A DNA stretch of 37,463 nt from Allomyces macrogynus ATCC 38327 (Eukaryota; Blastocladiomycota; Blastocladiomycetes; Blastocladiales; Blastocladiaceae). Shown here one piece after another: positions 11,116 to 21,108 of the stretch (position 1 is its first letter; every line of letters begins with the position of its first letter). Below the pieces are notes generated by a model, which saw only the letters and a program-made list of their open reading frames with translations, searched no databases and was not told the DNA's origin. The position numbers were made by a program, and so were the translations under genes. The stretch is from contig GG745349.1 in assembly GCA_000151295.1 (NCBI GenBank), forward strand, positions 468,248 through 505,710, given 5' to 3'.

Positions 11116-12819
11116 TCAGAGCTCGCCCTCCTCCTTGTCGCCCGGCGCGCGCGTCTTGGTCGGCGACCGCAACGAATCGCCATTCGCAGCGGGTGTGGCG
11201 ATCGGCCCCATGGCCGCGGGCGGCCCCGTCATGAGAGCCGCGGCCAGTGCGCCGACGTCGGTCGACATGTTGCTGGCCACGCTCATGGGCCGACTAGTGC
11301 TGAGACTGCGGCTGCGCGACCGGCTGCGCGACCGGCTGCGCGACCGACTGCGCGAGCTGCCCGGGCGGTACGACGACCTCGTGCGCGGCTCGGTGCCGCC
11401 GCGGCGATCGTGGTCGTAGTCGTAGTCGCGGGACCGGCGCGAACTCGAGTAGTGGTCGCGCCCTGTATACCGGTCGTCCTCGCGCGGGCGGTACTCGCGC
11501 GTGCGGTAACGCGCGTCGCGGTCGCGGTTGTACCGGTCACGATCAAAGCGGTCGCGATCGTAGCGGTCACGGTCGTACCGGTCGCGGTCGTACCGGTCAC
11601 GGTCGTACCGCGCGCGATCGCGGTCGCGCTCGGGGTCGCGGGAGAGTTCGCGCGGCGCACGGCTGCCGGACCCGGTCGACTGCCGGTCGGGTGACCGGTC
11701 GCGGCGCAGAGACGCGTAGGAGCCGGTGCGCGACGGTGGACCGTACCCGCCGTGGCTCGAGACGCTGCCGGGGCCGCTGCGCCGGTAGTTGCGCAGCCGC
11801 TCGCGGAGGGACGCGAGCGTCGTGCGGATTTTTTGGTACCCGACGTGCATTTTGCCGACAAAGTGGTCGGCGATCCTGGAAAAAATTGAATGGGTATAAT
11901 GAGTTGCGTGGTCGCAAACCAAGGAATACGATAAGAACGCGTACCGCTTGTCCTCGTCGGTTGCGGCCAAAAAGGCGCCGCACACCTCGCACACGCGCAT
12001 GCGCTGGTTGTTGCTGATGTCGTGAACCGTCATGGTGCGCAGCTCGTTCTATGGGGGAAACAAATCGACGGTGAGCGCGTGTTCCCCGCGTTCCAGCGAA
12101 GGCCATCATGACCAACCTCCTTCTCGTGCTTGGCCCTCTTGATCTCGTCGATTTGCGTCATGAGCTCCATGGCCTTGTCGACCTCGCCCTCCTCGCCGAG
12201 CTTTTCGGATTGGTGCGACAGTTCCTGAATCTTGCGCTCCAAGTCGGCAATCTCGTCGTGCTAAATAGTCATCGTGCACGGTCAGCATGCGCACATAACC
12301 TCAAAGTTCAGAGAGTACAAACCAGCTGGTTCGTCTTTGCTGGACTCGTGTCCTGCGCGACGCGCTCTTGTGCGGTCCGAATTCGACGATCGCCTACAAG
12401 GGAAAACATGGTGAGGCTACGCCAATGGTTGCGAAACCAGGTTGGACCAACAACGCACAATCGGCCACGAATCCCGACAGCTCCCGCTCGAGCTCGCCCT
12501 CGATAAAGCTCACGTCCTTGCCCTGCGCCTTGGCCTCGTCGTACTCGGCCTTGAGCTTTTGCGAGTGGACCTTGGTGCACTCGCCACGGTCCAGTTTCTG
12601 AATCGGCAGGGAGGTGACGGTTAGGCGGGTGCCAAACCGACACAGACAGCCTGTCGAGCGCCTGCGTACCGTGTTTACAAACAGCTCGTGGAGGCACATG
12701 CCCTCGAGAAAGCTGCGGCACACTTTCGGGTTGTCGAAGGAGATGGCCGTGTGCGTGCGGCCATCGAGCGCCTCCTGGCCCATCATCTCCTCAATCATCT
12801 TGCGCATAAAGTCGGCCAT
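11116..12819 (-). CDS. LUC7: U1 snRNP-associated splicing factor LUC7
   Basis: LUC7 binds U1 snRNP and helps choose 5' splice sites. Six exons join without frame breaks: 12819-12670, 12597-12459, 12393-12323, 12260-12117, 12048-11945, 11875-11116. The N-terminus reads MADFMRKMIEEMMGQ. A first CCCH zinc finger is formed by VCRSFLEGMCLHELF and DRGECTKVHS. A coiled coil follows (LERKIQELSHQSEKL), then a second C2H2 finger (RVCEVCGAF ... DHFVGKMHVGY). The C-terminus is a long Arg-rich tail: repeats of YDRDR, then an uninterrupted run of Arg-Ser dipeptides, ending in KEEGEL. Intron 11944-11876 is 69 bp and stop-free in frame, so an unspliced message would still be translated. Its U1 role is of interest given the atypical donor sites in this window. 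Confidence 0.93.
11297..11350 (-). repeat. Arg-Ser dipeptide coding repeat in LUC7
   Basis: A short-period repeat alternating CGG/CTG/CGC units on the + strand reads as consecutive Arg-Ser dipeptides on the minus strand. It forms an RS domain. Confidence 0.8.
11518..11625 (-). repeat. 15-bp tandem repeat encoding YDRDR units in LUC7
   Basis: About seven tandem copies of a 15-bp unit (GTACCGGTCACGGTC-like on the + strand, with variants) encode Tyr/Phe-Asp/Asn-Arg-Asp-Arg pentapeptides. The copies are similar enough at the DNA level to vary in number by slippage. Confidence 0.8.
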
Positions 12820-13017
12820 CTTGACGGCAGTCGTAGAGCGCGGGTCGAGGTCGGGAATCGGTGGTGGTCGGCGGTCCAAGTTGGGGAGACGTCGCCTGGG
12901 CGTGATCAAGTTGAGGGCCGTGCCAATCCAATGAGCGTGCAGGTCGTCGTGCAGCCTCGCACTGTTGTCGCAGTCTGTCTCAGGGCGTGCGCCTGTCCTC
13001 TCGGTCACCGTGCGCTG

Positions 13018-13055
<38 letters not shown>

Positions 13056-13301
13056 TCAATCGAACTTGGTCACGCTCCGATTCGGGTCATGGTTGGGTTC
13101 GTGTCACGTGACCGATCGCATCGGGTCGCATTTCGATTTGTGCCATGGAAAATTGAGATAAGCCTGTTTGACAAAGGAAACGACGACAAAGACGGCCAAT
13201 ATCGTCGTGAAGATACCAACAAATGATCCCAAAACGGACGCGCGTCAGATCCGCCAGACATCATCGCTCTCAAAAAAGATGCACATTCGCGGCCACCAAA
13301 A
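12820..13301. other. Intergenic region: LUC7 promoter and INTS9 3' flank
   Basis: This 482-bp spacer contains a TCG microsatellite at 13021-13055, about 200 bp upstream of the LUC7 start. No gene is seen. Confidence 0.6.
13021..13055. repeat. TCG trinucleotide microsatellite
   Basis: Eleven uninterrupted TCG units plus two bases lie in the LUC7 5' flank. Confidence 0.95.
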
Positions 13302-15749
13302 TCACCGCCCCCCAGCCTGCTCCTCGCTCTTGACCACATCCTCGTCCATCCGGTCCTCGGCCCCATCCTGCCCCTCATCCTCTCCCGCGCCCTCGTCCAC
13401 CTCATCCTTGACATTCTCCGGCTTCTCGTCCATCGCCATCAGGTCGCGCGCAGCCCCGTACTCGTCCTTGGTCGCCTGCAGCTGCCATTTCTCCTGCATC
13501 TCGAGCGCGGGCGCCGACAGCGCCATGAGCGCCAGATCATTTCGCGAACACGATCCCCTCCGCTCATGCATACGGTCGTCGGGCATAGTACTCGAGTCGA
13601 CGTCGTGTCCGCGGTGTCCACGGAAATGCCCCCCTGGGATCGAGCCAGTCGAGGGCCAGGCCACCCGTTTCGGGGTGGGTTTTGGGGGTCCCCCGGAACG
13701 CGGCGATCCACTAGTTAGTTGCAGAGGGTGGAAGTGAAGCCCGGGCCCCCGATAGAAAGAATGGAGTAGAGTGGGATGGCGCACCTTGCTGCTTGCGCAA
13801 CTGGTTGAGCAACGAGTCCAGTGTCACATCGCACGGGAACAGCAGTGCGTTCGTGTCACCGAGAGTCGCGGCGCCCATGGCCGCTGCCGCCACGTCGACC
13901 GGGTGCAGCTCGTTGGTATCGAGGTCCCACGCGACGGTGACGTGCTTGAATGTGGTCCCGTCGGGCCCGAGCGCCATGACAGGCGTGTGCTTGATAACGT
14001 GCCCAAGCTACACAACCACAAATCACAGCTCGACGCGTAAGAAGCGACCTAAAAGGAGCTGATCACATCGCAACCGTACCTCGGCTGTCACGTCCACCCG
14101 GAAAAACTCGCGCTCAAGATCCACATGCGCGGGCGCCGCTCCCGGGTCGAGCACCACATGCTTGACCTCGGCCATTTCGCGAATATTCGTGACCCACGCG
14201 TACTCATCGGCGAGAGGCGGCGTCAACAGCCGTTGCGGTTTCAGTTCTGCGGCCAATTTCCCCAGCTGCATCGCATTGATCCGCGGGTCGAGCGGGCACG
14301 CGACCACCGGCACCGTATTCCACCAACTCGTCTCGTCGCCCACACCCATGGGCGCCTGCGCGAGCGGGTCCGTGAGCAACACGACCGCGGGCCGGACCGT
14401 GCGCACGGCCGCGACGAGCGCGGCAAAGTCGCCGGGCCGCGCCGGATCCAGTTCTCCGGGCGCGCACAGGATGATGCAGGGCTGGTCGAGGTTGCGAATC
14501 GTGGCGGTCAGGTCCGGGGACGTGATGCCCGGCAGCATGCGCAATGCGACGCCGAGGACCAAGGGGGGAAGCGTGTCGAGCGCGCGCTGCTGGCATGCGC
14601 GCGACAAGTGCTCGGCCATGGTGTTCCCGTACGCGACGACGTCGCGGATCACGGGGGACACGCAGACAATGGTTGTGGCTGGGTGCTGCTCGTGAATGCC
14701 CTGTGCGATCTGGACGGTGTCGAAGAACGAGTAGCTCAAGAGCGAGATGGGGGATCCAGAAATGCCCTGCTTTTTCGGGCGCGGTATTGGTCTGGGAAAG
14801 CAAGGGGGTCCGAGGTGATCAGATTGGGATCGGGTGAAGAAGGGAGCAGCGATAATGAGCGTACGGAGTACAGCCGACAGGTAATCGCGTTGCTTGGAAA
14901 AGTCGTTGGTCGGCGAGTTGGAGACGGACGTGATGGCGAGCGCATCCTTGAACGCGAGCGACTCGGTGTGCAGCTGCTCCGGATACCGACCAAACTCCCA
15001 GCTTGAGACGCCAAGCAAACTGACGCTCTTATCGCCACGCGTCACAGTCCAGTTGACGGCCCCGAGCGTCAAGCCGGAACTGACAGCGTCGATGATCAAG
15101 TCCGGTGCGAGTTTCTGAATGAATGACCATTGTCAGAAGACGTCAGACGTGGTCGCAAATGGGAGAATGCGTACGATAATCTCGCCCGACGTCACAAACT
15201 GCGTCTGGTCGGTCAAGCGCGACAAGAACTTGAGCGCGCGGCGAGAAGCACTTTCGGCTGGCAAGGCACTGCGTTGCGAATGCGTCACGTCCTGGTGCAC
15301 CTGCTCGAGTAAGCAGTTCCTGCAGCAACAGCAAGCCGTTAGCATCGCTCAGCGTGGCATCAAAGCAACGGTGCGCGTACTTGGCCAGATCCATCGTCGC
15401 GCGCGTCGCGAGCACTTTGGTCCATTTCGCCAACGTCATGTCAGCGCAAACGGTGGCAAAACGCGTCGCCGTCACGTAGTTGGATAGAAGAATGTAGTCG
15501 AGCGCGTCAAAGCCGGGCACGGCCGTGGCCGTCGCCATGGCCGCTTCCAACGCGTGTCGGAGGTCGCAAACGCCAGCGTTCAACGGGACTGACGCGGACG
15601 AAGAAGACTTTCCCGTCTCAAGGGGCTCATTGTCGAACAAAATCGACAGTCCTGGTGGCCAATTCAGGACGATTGAACCGCTGGGCGTTACTACGGCGGC
15701 CGTTGCACCCGAGGGTCAGCGCATCGCGGTGGAAAAACTCGAGAGCCAT
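13302..15749 (-). CDS. INTS9: Integrator complex subunit 9-like protein (inactive metallo-beta-lactamase/beta-CASP fold)
   Basis: INTS9 is the catalytically dead partner of the INTS11 nuclease, which cleaves nascent RNAs at Pol II. The call rests on LDYILLSNYVTATRFA, where SNY stands in place of the HxHxDH metal motif; SSGLTLGAVNW (INTS9: SSGYALGSSNW); QPCIILCAPGELDPARPGDF; and VVACPLDPRINAMQLGKL followed by AELKPQRLLTPP, close to INTS9 and unlike CPSF2. Working exons: 15749-15175, 15114-14872, 14766-14080, 14007-13785, 13710-13302. The C-terminus carries a dimerisation-like block (VTLDSLLNQLRKQ, then ISVDTADTTSTRVLCP) and an acidic tail ending at 13302. Frame breaks are needed near 15708, 15310, 13629-13634 (run of six C) and 13540-13542, and the 13710 junction is uncertain. 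The intron at 14871-14767 is stop-free. The start MALEFFHRDALTLG is likely, not certain. The other candidate is CPSF2, which is less fitting. Confidence 0.78.
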
Positions 15750-15994
15750 CTGCGGAGCTCGAATCGCAGTTTTGCGTGTGCTGGAAGCATCAATTACATT
15801 GGACGTCCATGTTGGGTGCTGGATTTGATGCGTGATCAAGTTTTGTCCGAGCGCAGCTTCGACCACGCAGAGCAGCAAATGGCAGCGTGTCACGCGCATT
15901 CAAATGACCATCGCGCACCATGGTGGTGCTCGAGCGGTGACTCCCACCTCGTCCCGCCTGTCGGCAACGATTTCCACGACAACGCCAACACGCT
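15750..15994. promoter_or_regulatory. Divergent promoter of INTS9-like gene (-) and FAF1 (+)
   Basis: A 245-bp spacer between opposite start codons must carry both promoters. No clear TATA box is seen. Confidence 0.45.
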
Positions 15995-17287
15995 ATGGAC
16001 GCACGACTTGCAGCACACGCCGCATCATTTTGGGGATGGTCGGATGGCGACGATTTGGGCCCCGAGGACGCCAGCCCGCGTCCCGCACCGCCGCGCAAGG
16101 GCAAACATGTCGTCGAAGATATGCGCAGCGACAGCGAAATGGATGACGACGACAACGATGACGACGACGAAGAAGAAGAAGAAGAAGAGGAGATGTCCGA
16201 GTCCAGCGAGCAAGAACTCGACGCGGACGACGACGCCATGAGCGGCGACGACGAGAACGACGACGAACCCCAACTTCCTGTTGCACGCCCCAGTACCGTC
16301 AGGCGATCGGCTCCTGTCGTGGTCGAGTTTGACGAGGCGGCACTTGGCGGCGGCTCGACCAAAGCCAGCATTCACGAATACAAAAAATTTATGGTTTGGG
16401 TCATTTTTTCAACAAGTCAGCCCGCATCGCATTTCCGTTGCTGATCAAACGAAAATCTGGTAGAGCTCCAAAGTCTCGAAGATCACGGCCGCACCCGCAC
16501 CACCACCGGCCATGTCGAAAAAGGAGAAGGAGAAGGAGGCGTACGCACATTCTCGAGACCTGGCTTTCCTTGAACGCGGCCGTTGCTGACGCTGAACCGA
16601 CTTTTAGCGAGCTCGAAGAGCAGGATCGCGAGCTCAACGACTTGATCAAGACGGCAAAGCTCATCGAGGAATACGGTAAGGCCAGAGTCACCGTGTCCCC
16701 GCTTCACGACACGCGCCCTTCCTGACCCACCTTCCCACTTTTTTGCCTCTAGCCGCCGAGGAGCTCACCGGTCGCGACCGCCCGCAAGTACCAGATGCAC
16801 AAGCTCGCTGAGCTCGGCATGAAGGTTTGACCCGCTCTCATGCGCCCTCGCAAACTCGATCTTCCTCCACCTCACCTTCCCGACCCATTCCTTCGCTTGA
16901 CAGCCCGTCAAGACCACCATGCCGACGCCCCAACGTCTCGCCCTCGCGCAGCGCGACAAGAAGCTCGAGGCCAAGGCGATGCGCCGCGCCAAGGCCCTTG
17001 GGCTCGACACGCGCGCCGTCAAGTCCAAGCTGACGACTGCGCAGGAACTGACGCGCAATACGCGCGACACGACCTCCTCCAAGTCCAAGGTCGACCAAAT
17101 CATTTCGTTCTCGGACTTTGGCAAGAAAAAGGTCGCGGTCGGGCCGCAGCGCCGCGCGGGCGACCGCGGGCTCAAGGCGTCGATTGGCAAGTTTAAGAAC
17201 GGTATGCTGACGATCAGTTCGACCGATATCAAGCGCGTGCAGCAGAGCGCGATCAAGAAGAAGAGCAGCGGGTCGCGGCGAAAGTAG
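15995..17287 (+). CDS. FAF1: 40S ribosome biogenesis protein FAF1
   Basis: Yeast Faf1 is a nucleolar factor needed for early 18S rRNA processing. Five exons: 15995-16393, 16464-16540, 16608-16675, 16753-16824, 16904-17287. The N-terminal half has a long acidic tract (Asp/Glu run at about nt 16145-16270) followed by APVVVEFDEAAL, similar to the Faf1 PKVIVF segment. A basic helical stretch follows (KKEKEKEAELEEQDRELN, KYQMHKLAELGMK). The C-terminus (GDRGLKASIGKFKNGMLTIS, then KKKSSGSRRK) matches the Faf1 end closely. A +1 break is needed in exon 4 at about 16775-16787, between EELTGRD and KYQMHKL. Splice phases agree elsewhere. It is divergent from the INTS9-like gene. Identity rests mainly on the C-terminus. 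Confidence 0.8.
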
Positions 17288-17429
17288 AGCCGCTGACGGT
17301 CGTGTCGAATACATTTTGGGTCGTGCTTTCGAGTCGTTTTTGTGGGCACTGACAGGTTGAACAAAGGCATGGTGATCACATCCCAAAATTACGATTTGTT
17401 TTTCACGACAGGCGCTCACTGAACGACCC

Positions 17430-18030
17430 CTAATACTCGTCGATGGCCATGGCCTCGTCCCCGGCGGGGTCAACAGCCATATCGTCTTCATCCCCCTCGA
17501 TATCGGGCACCGGCAGCGTCTCCTGCAGGATGCGCAACATTTCGGCCTGCTCGTCGGGCGTGTACCGCTCGTCGGCCTCGTCAACGCACTATGGAATCCC
17601 TCGTCAGGTTCCCATCCATCCCCGCGTCCCGCAGCGTCCACCTCGCAACGTACCAGCAAGAGCGCGACCAAGTTCTTGGGTCTCACGTTGAGCAAGCGCA
17701 GCTTCTCGCCCTTGTAGAGCTTGAACGGCTGGATCGCCCTCATAAACGCCACAACCTGGTCCTCGGTCCAGTTGGGCGCGGCCTTGTTGATCTTTTCAAA
17801 GTAGTACGCGACCTACTCGACGCACGAGCCGGTCAGCATAGCATGCCCGCGACCTCGGCCCGACCCAGCGCCATTGGTACCTCGCGCCGCAGATACATCA
17901 AGCTCTTGGGCTCCTTTCGCCTCGCGTTCTTGTCCTTGTTGTCAACGGGGGCCAGGAGACCCTCTTCGCTCATGAACTGGTAGACTTCAAAGTCGGATAG
18001 GAGGGCGACTTGCGGGTTGGTGCACTGCAT
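17430..18030 (-). CDS. RPC17: RNA polymerase III subunit RPC9 (yeast Rpc17, human CRCP)
   Basis: This is the Rpb4-like subunit of the Pol III stalk, which contacts TFIIIB during initiation. Three exons, 18030-17881, 17812-17654 and 17588-17430, give 155 residues with no frame breaks. Family features: NPQVALLSDFEVYQFMSEE at the N-terminus (compare LTNYEVLDFL), YYFEKINKAAPNWTEDQV, and LRLLNVRPKNLVALLLCVDE, which matches the conserved NIRP block. The family's terminal ERYTPDEQAEMLRIL follows, then an acidic tail ending AIDEY. The ATG at 18030 gives MQCTNPQ, the usual start distance. The gene is divergent from BUD32. Confidence 0.87.
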
Positions 18031-18373
18031 GGTCACGAATTCGAGCGGCTCGTGGTTGGTGGGTGGTAGTCGCGGACAGGGCGAGTCGGGGACCGTTGGA
18101 CGGCGCCAATTTGCAGCGGGATCAGCGGCGACGGGTCCGTTGCAGCGAGTTGGAGGTTCAATGAATCGTATTGAAATAGGCGTGGATGGGGCCAGTGATC
18201 GTGAACGACAGCGGGTTGATCACGGCTGGGCTGTCGTTGGTGTCCGTTGACGGTCGAGGGTGGCCATCATTGTTGCTGTCCTCCTTGCTGCTGCCCTTCA
18301 ATCATCATCGAGCAGTGCAAGCACTACCAAATCAATCTGAATCAGGAGCACGAGTAACACGCTGCAATTAATC
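18031..18373. promoter_or_regulatory. Divergent promoter of RPC9 (-) and BUD32 (+)
   Basis: This is 343 bp between opposite start codons. I see no further gene and no clear core-promoter motif. Confidence 0.45.
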
Positions 18374-19343
18374 ATGTCCGGCATCGAAATCATCAAGCAA
18401 GGCGCCGAAGGCGTATGTGTCATCGGTCGAAATGGCCGCGTCAAGTCACAGTTGAGAACGATCTCCTGGCTCGACCAGGGCTGACGCGCACGCGCTCGAC
18501 ACTCGTAGCGCCTGTACCGACATCAATTCCTCGGCACCGCGGCGCTCAGCAAGGAGCGATTCAAGAAAACCTACCGGCACCCGACGCTCGACGCCAACTT
18601 GACACGATCGCGGCTGCTACAAGAGGCGCGTGCGCTTCGCAAGGCCCGGCTGCAGGCGCATGTCTCGACCCCGCGCGTGCTCTTTGTCGACCCGGAAACG
18701 TCGACACTGGTCATAGAGGAAATCGCGGCGCCGACGGTGCGCGACTGGGTGCTCACGCACAGCGGAGCGGCGGGAACGCATTCGGCCGACTTGGGTACGG
18801 CTCGGTTCCCCATTCTGTTGGGTGGACACGTTTCCGCGCGCTGTTCTTGACACTGACTACTGCATTCTGGGATTGTAGATGCCGTTTGCGACCAAATTGG
18901 CATGGCTGTGGCACGACTGCACGGCGCTGACCTGATCCACGGCGACTTGACCACGTCCAACATGCTCGTCACGGACCTGAATCTCGCGACCACGACCGCG
19001 ACAACGGCCTCGACCACCACGACGCCCGCGCCGTTGGGTCTGTGCATGATCGACTTTGGGCTCGCGGCCACGAGCACCTTGGCCGAGGATAAGGCCGTAG
19101 ACCTGTACGTGCTTGAGCGCGCGATCAAGAGCACGCACCCGAAGGTCGAAAAGGCCATGGTTGCGCGAGTCTTGGCTGCATATGAGAGCGAGGCGACGGC
19201 GGCCGTAGCCGCACCGGTACTTGCCAAACTGGATGAAGGTGCGTTTCAGTTGCCGGTTGTGCCATGCTTTGAGGGTGATGCTGACGCTTCTCGTGGCTGT
19301 TCCAGTTCGACTTCGTGGTCGCAAACGGTCGATGGTTGGTTGA
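18374..19343 (+). CDS. BUD32: KEOPS/EKC complex kinase-ATPase BUD32 (TP53RK)
   Basis: BUD32 is the small atypical kinase of KEOPS, which makes the universal t6A modification of tRNA with Kae1. Four exons join in frame with no breaks: 18374-18412, 18509-18794, 18879-19238, 19306-19343. The product is 240 residues, the family length. It begins MSGIEIIKQGAEG and has KERFKKTYRHPTLDANL, EEIAAPTVRDW, LIHGDLTTSNM (catalytic Asp and Asn) and CMIDFGLA (metal-binding DFG). It continues EDKAVDLYVLERAIKSTHP and ends with the invariant VRLRGRKRSMVG, split by the last intron. The last exon is only 38 nt. All catalytic motifs are intact. Confidence 0.96.
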
Positions 19344-19582
19344 GATGACGTTGTACGCAAATGAATGACCATTTTTGGAGCAATCGCGCGGAGACAGGAC
19401 GGACAGTAAAATGAGTGGGCAAAATTGTTACGTGTTAAACGACTTCCATCAAGCGGGAAGGAATGATTACAAGACCCCCCAAAAAGCGAATGGTCTATCG
19501 ACAAGCGAGACGCAAAAAAAAAAAAACCAGAACGGCCACACGAGCATAACGGCAAACGGGCGAAACGGCAACGACAAACGCT

Positions 19583-20441
19583 TTATGCGTTGATCTGGCG
19601 ACGGCGGCGCTCAATCGACTTTTCCTTGAGACTCAGCCAGTCCAGCATCGACCCGAGCGTCTCGGTGCGCTCGAGCGGGAGCACGGGCACGTCGGCGCCC
19701 TCGGCGGGCGCGAGCACCGGCGACGTGACGGTCGACGTGGGCTTGGCCGTCGCGTTCTTGCCGCTGTTCTTGACAATGACGACGGGCACGTTCGCCTGCT
19801 GCGTGACAAACAGCGACGTCGAGCCAAGGACGGCACGGTGCACTGCACCAACGCCGCGCGCACCCATGACAATGACCTGCGCGTGCGTGCGGTCGGCGAC
19901 CTCAAGAATCACGTCGCGCGCATCGCCGTCGAGAATCAGCGACTGCGTCGAGATGCCGCGCTTGTGGCAGAGCGAGGCAAAAGCGTCTTGAACGGCTTGG
20001 ACACCCGCATACTTTGCCTTGACCTTGGTCCGCAGCTCGTCCTGCGACCGCGAGAGGAAGTTGAACTTGAAGAGCTGGTTGGGCTCGACGCAGGTGAGGA
20101 TGACAACGTGGTCCTCACCGTCACGGAGCAGGTTGTCGAAAAGCCACTGAAGTGCTAATACAAAGGAACAACGACAATTGTAATAGTCAGTTTTGCGTCA
20201 GGAGCATGAGCGAACGCGTCGCGGCAAGCTCGTCAAGGCGTGCAAACGAACCTTGGTCACCCGGGCGCGACGTGTCGTAGCAGAGCAGGACCTTGCGGCG
20301 CGCGGCGAGCGGCTTGCCCTCAACGGGGTCCGTGTTCATGGTCCAGTCGCGGACCTCGGACAGCGACTCGATGCGGATGATGTTCTTGCCATCAACGACA
20401 ACGGGGCCGAGCGACGGCGACGTGGGATTCGAGCCAGACAT
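19583..20441 (-). CDS. Universal stress protein (UspA fold)
   Basis: This is a single UspA-type alpha/beta domain in two exons, 20441-20252 and 20154-19583, about 253 residues and with no frame breaks. The first strand reads RKVLLCYDTSRPGDQ. The second exon opens ALQWLFDNLLRDGEDHVVIL and continues GISTQSLILDGDARDVIL and VIVMGARGVGAVHRAVLGST, then VPVVIVKN. The Gly-x2-Gly-x9-Gly-Ser/Thr pattern indicates an ATP-binding rather than non-binding USP. A 50-residue N-terminal extension and a basic C-terminus (SIERRRRQINA) flank the domain. The physiological role is unknown; such proteins are linked to stress and dormancy in general. It is convergent with BUD32; the 239-bp gap holds a 13-nt A run at 19514-19526. 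Confidence 0.88.
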
Positions 20442-21108
20442 GATGGTTGAGGTGTTGGAGGATGATCAGGTTTGATTGAAGAGAGCCAATCCGTGCGGGG
20501 GCATCGAGCGCCTTTATACTGGCGTCGGCGGCGACGCCCGTCACGCGCACTGGTGGCCGTCACAGCGTTTGCCGTGGGCCGCGTGCCCCAGCGGTTGGAG
20601 TGGCCGGCGCGGCGTGAGCACACATTGCGCCCCGCAAACGCCCGCGTGCGCCAACGTTGTGCGCGACATTTCGGAAATGCGTTGTTGGCGCCGCCTCCGT
20701 TGGAGCACGAGGCCCCTTTTCGTCCCAGCCAACAACAAGTCAAACCGTCATCACTGGCAGGGATGGTGAGTGAGCCAGCGTGGCTCAGAGGCGACCCAGC
20801 TGGTTCTGGAACTCGAAAAGCCCGAGGAAAACGGGGAAAAGGGGCTCTGCTGAAGGCCGTGGAAGCATGTCATCCCTGCTCAACGTGTCGCCACACTTGC
20901 TGGATCAGGCAAGCCACGTCGACAAGGCGTGACACATCATGATCGTGGATCGGTACGTTGACTCATTCCCATACTGGATTTGACTGGGACGCGACCCAAG
21001 ACAGCACAACGCAACGACCACAACGTCCACGACAGGGAGAGTTGGCCCTTTGAATAGCAGTCGAAATTATTCTACAGTATGTCACAGTGCAGGCCTCCAG
21101 TCCACATA
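20442..21108. other. Intergenic region: USP promoter and channel-gene 3' flank
   Basis: This is 667 bp. Apart from the TATA-like element near 20515 I see no gene, RNA or repeat. Confidence 0.55.
20513..20518 (-). promoter_or_regulatory. TATA-box-like element upstream of the universal stress protein gene
   Basis: The minus strand reads AGTATAAAGG around 20511-20520. The TATAAA core lies 72-77 bp upstream of the start codon, a plausible distance for a core promoter. An inverted CCAAT lies at about 20485-20489. Confidence 0.45.

Noticed and set aside
13302..15749. CPSF2/Cft2 identity for the INTS9-like gene
   Set aside because: The SNY motif, the GAVNW block and CPLDPRIN match INTS9; CPSF2 has a different sequence at these sites. 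Not fully excluded.
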